Shown one piece after another: positions 30,340 to 30,917 of a stretch of 30,917 nucleotides of DNA. Every line of letters begins with the position of its first letter. Position 1 is the stretch's first letter. Source of the DNA: DAIMZM01 sp036733985 (GTDB taxonomy: Bacteria; Bacillota; Dehalobacteriia; UBA4068); contig DAIMZM010000016.1 in assembly GCA_036733985.1 (NCBI GenBank), positions 1 through 30,917 of the forward strand, read 5' to 3'. The notes under the pieces were generated by a model. That model was not told where the DNA came from. It ran no database searches and saw nothing but the letters and a program-made list of their open reading frames with translations. Both the position numbers and the translations under genes were made by a program.

Positions 30340-30917
30340 ATGCAAACCATTGATCTGAGCCATGCCATCCGCCAGGAAATGCCGGTCTTTTTCGGCGCGC
30401 CCCAGCCGGTTATCACCCATACCACCGAGCATTTACAGTTGGCGGGGGAGGATGTTTACTGCACCGAATCCACCCTGTTCTTTAATAATCATCTGGGCAC
30501 CCATATGGACGCCCCGGCCCATTTATTGCCCGGCGGCGCTTTCCTGGGCCAGCTGCCTCCGGAGCGGTTCTGGGGCCAGGCGTACATCATCGACGTCCAG
30601 GCCTATCGCGATCGCCTGATCCCCAAAAGCTATCTGGAGCAATACGCGGCGGAGATCGCCGTCAGCGACTTTGTGCTGCTACGCAGCGGCTTTGACCAAT
30701 ACTGGGGAGATCAAGCTTATTGTACCGGATATCCCCGATTGACGCAAGAGGCCGCGGAATATCTTGCCAATTTTGACCGTTTATCCGGCATCGGCGTGGA
30801 CATGCAGTCCGTGGACCCCGGCGATCAGGCCCAGGTGGTCCATATGGCCATGTTCCGGGCCAATAAGGTCATTGTGGAAAACCTTTGCCACCTGGAGCAG
30901 ATCCCCGGCCAACGCTG
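30340..30917 (+). CDS. Cyclase-family metal-dependent amidohydrolase (partial)
   Basis: An open frame of 192 codons with no stop before the window end, so the C-terminus is missing. It is a cyclase-family protein related to bacterial kynurenine formamidase and isatin hydrolase, which hydrolyse amides or cyclic amides with a divalent metal. The metal-binding signature HLGTHMDAPAH is at residues 51-61, preceded by the N-terminal IDLSHAIRQEMPVF. The later segments VLLRSGFDQYW and GIGVDMQSVD are also typical. Family members are about 210-260 residues, so most of the protein is present. The ATG follows AAGGAGCCAAAATC. It is divergent from the GntR gene with the operator between them, so it is probably part of the same pathway. 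Confidence 0.9.
   Translation, partial: MQTIDLSHAIRQEMPVFFGAPQPVITHTTEHLQLAGEDVYCTESTLFFNNHLGTHMDAPAHLLPGGAFLGQLPPERFWGQAYIIDVQAYRDRLIPKSYLEQYAAEIAVSDFVLLRSGFDQYWGDQAYCTGYPRLTQEAAEYLANFDRLSGIGVDMQSVDPGDQAQVVHMAMFRANKVIVENLCHLEQIPGQR

Overview
The window looks like a chromosomal piece of a spore-forming, GC-rich Firmicute (Bacillota), probably an anaerobic clostridial-type lineage. The reasons are a small acid-soluble spore protein of the Tlp family, strong AGGAGG-type ribosome binding sites before nearly every gene, sigma-A-like promoter boxes, compact intrinsic terminators, and oxygen-sensitive Fe-S/molybdenum enzymes. No species can be named from the sequence alone.

Layout. Positions 1-194 are the end of an rRNA operon: the 3' end of 5S rRNA, tRNA-Asn(GTT) and a terminator. 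Positions 195-1600 hold small items: a 42-codon minus-strand ORF, a consensus promoter driving a roughly 400-nt structured leader that resembles a cobalamin riboswitch with its own terminator but no full gene behind it, and the spore gene tlp on the minus strand. A plus-strand alpha/beta hydrolase follows (1759-2634), then about 800 bases without a gene. A plus-strand three-gene group comes next (3447-7013): an MFS transporter, an AHL-lactonase-like metallo-hydrolase and a GPH-family sugar-type symporter. It ends at a perfect bidirectional terminator.

Positions 7114-29237 are one unbroken minus-strand array of 17 genes. In transcription order they are: dihydrolipoyl dehydrogenase (E3), a PLP-dependent lyase-like enzyme, an SDR dehydrogenase, E1-alpha and E1-beta of a 2-oxoacid dehydrogenase, two ABC permeases, a BMP-family binding lipoprotein, an ABC ATPase, E2, a gamma-glutamyltransferase-family enzyme, a DUF4392 (D-glutamate-cyclase-like) protein, a fused molybdenum hydroxylase of the Desulfovibrio Mop type, a flavin/Fe-S/CCG-domain electron-transfer protein, a small DVU_1557-type redox protein, a lactate-permease-family transporter and a 58-residue membrane protein. 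Upstream lie a GntR/FCD regulator (minus) and a divergent cyclase-family amidohydrolase (plus) that runs off the end of the window.

How the parts may work together (inference): a nucleoside-like or other N-containing compound enters through the BMP-type ABC importer. It is hydroxylated or oxidised by the Mo enzyme, whose electrons pass to the adjacent flavin/Fe-S protein. It is then opened or trimmed by the amidohydrolase, the gamma-glutamyl enzyme, the SDR and the PLP enzyme to a 2-oxoacid, which the dedicated E1/E2/E3 complex converts to an acyl-CoA and NADH. The same 15-bp operator-like palindrome (TGTTAACNGTTAACA) occurs at the regulator/cyclase intergenic region, upstream of the array, and ahead of the plus-strand transporter group. 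This suggests one regulon controlled by the GntR protein. The substrate is unknown, and the combination does not match a pathway I recognise.
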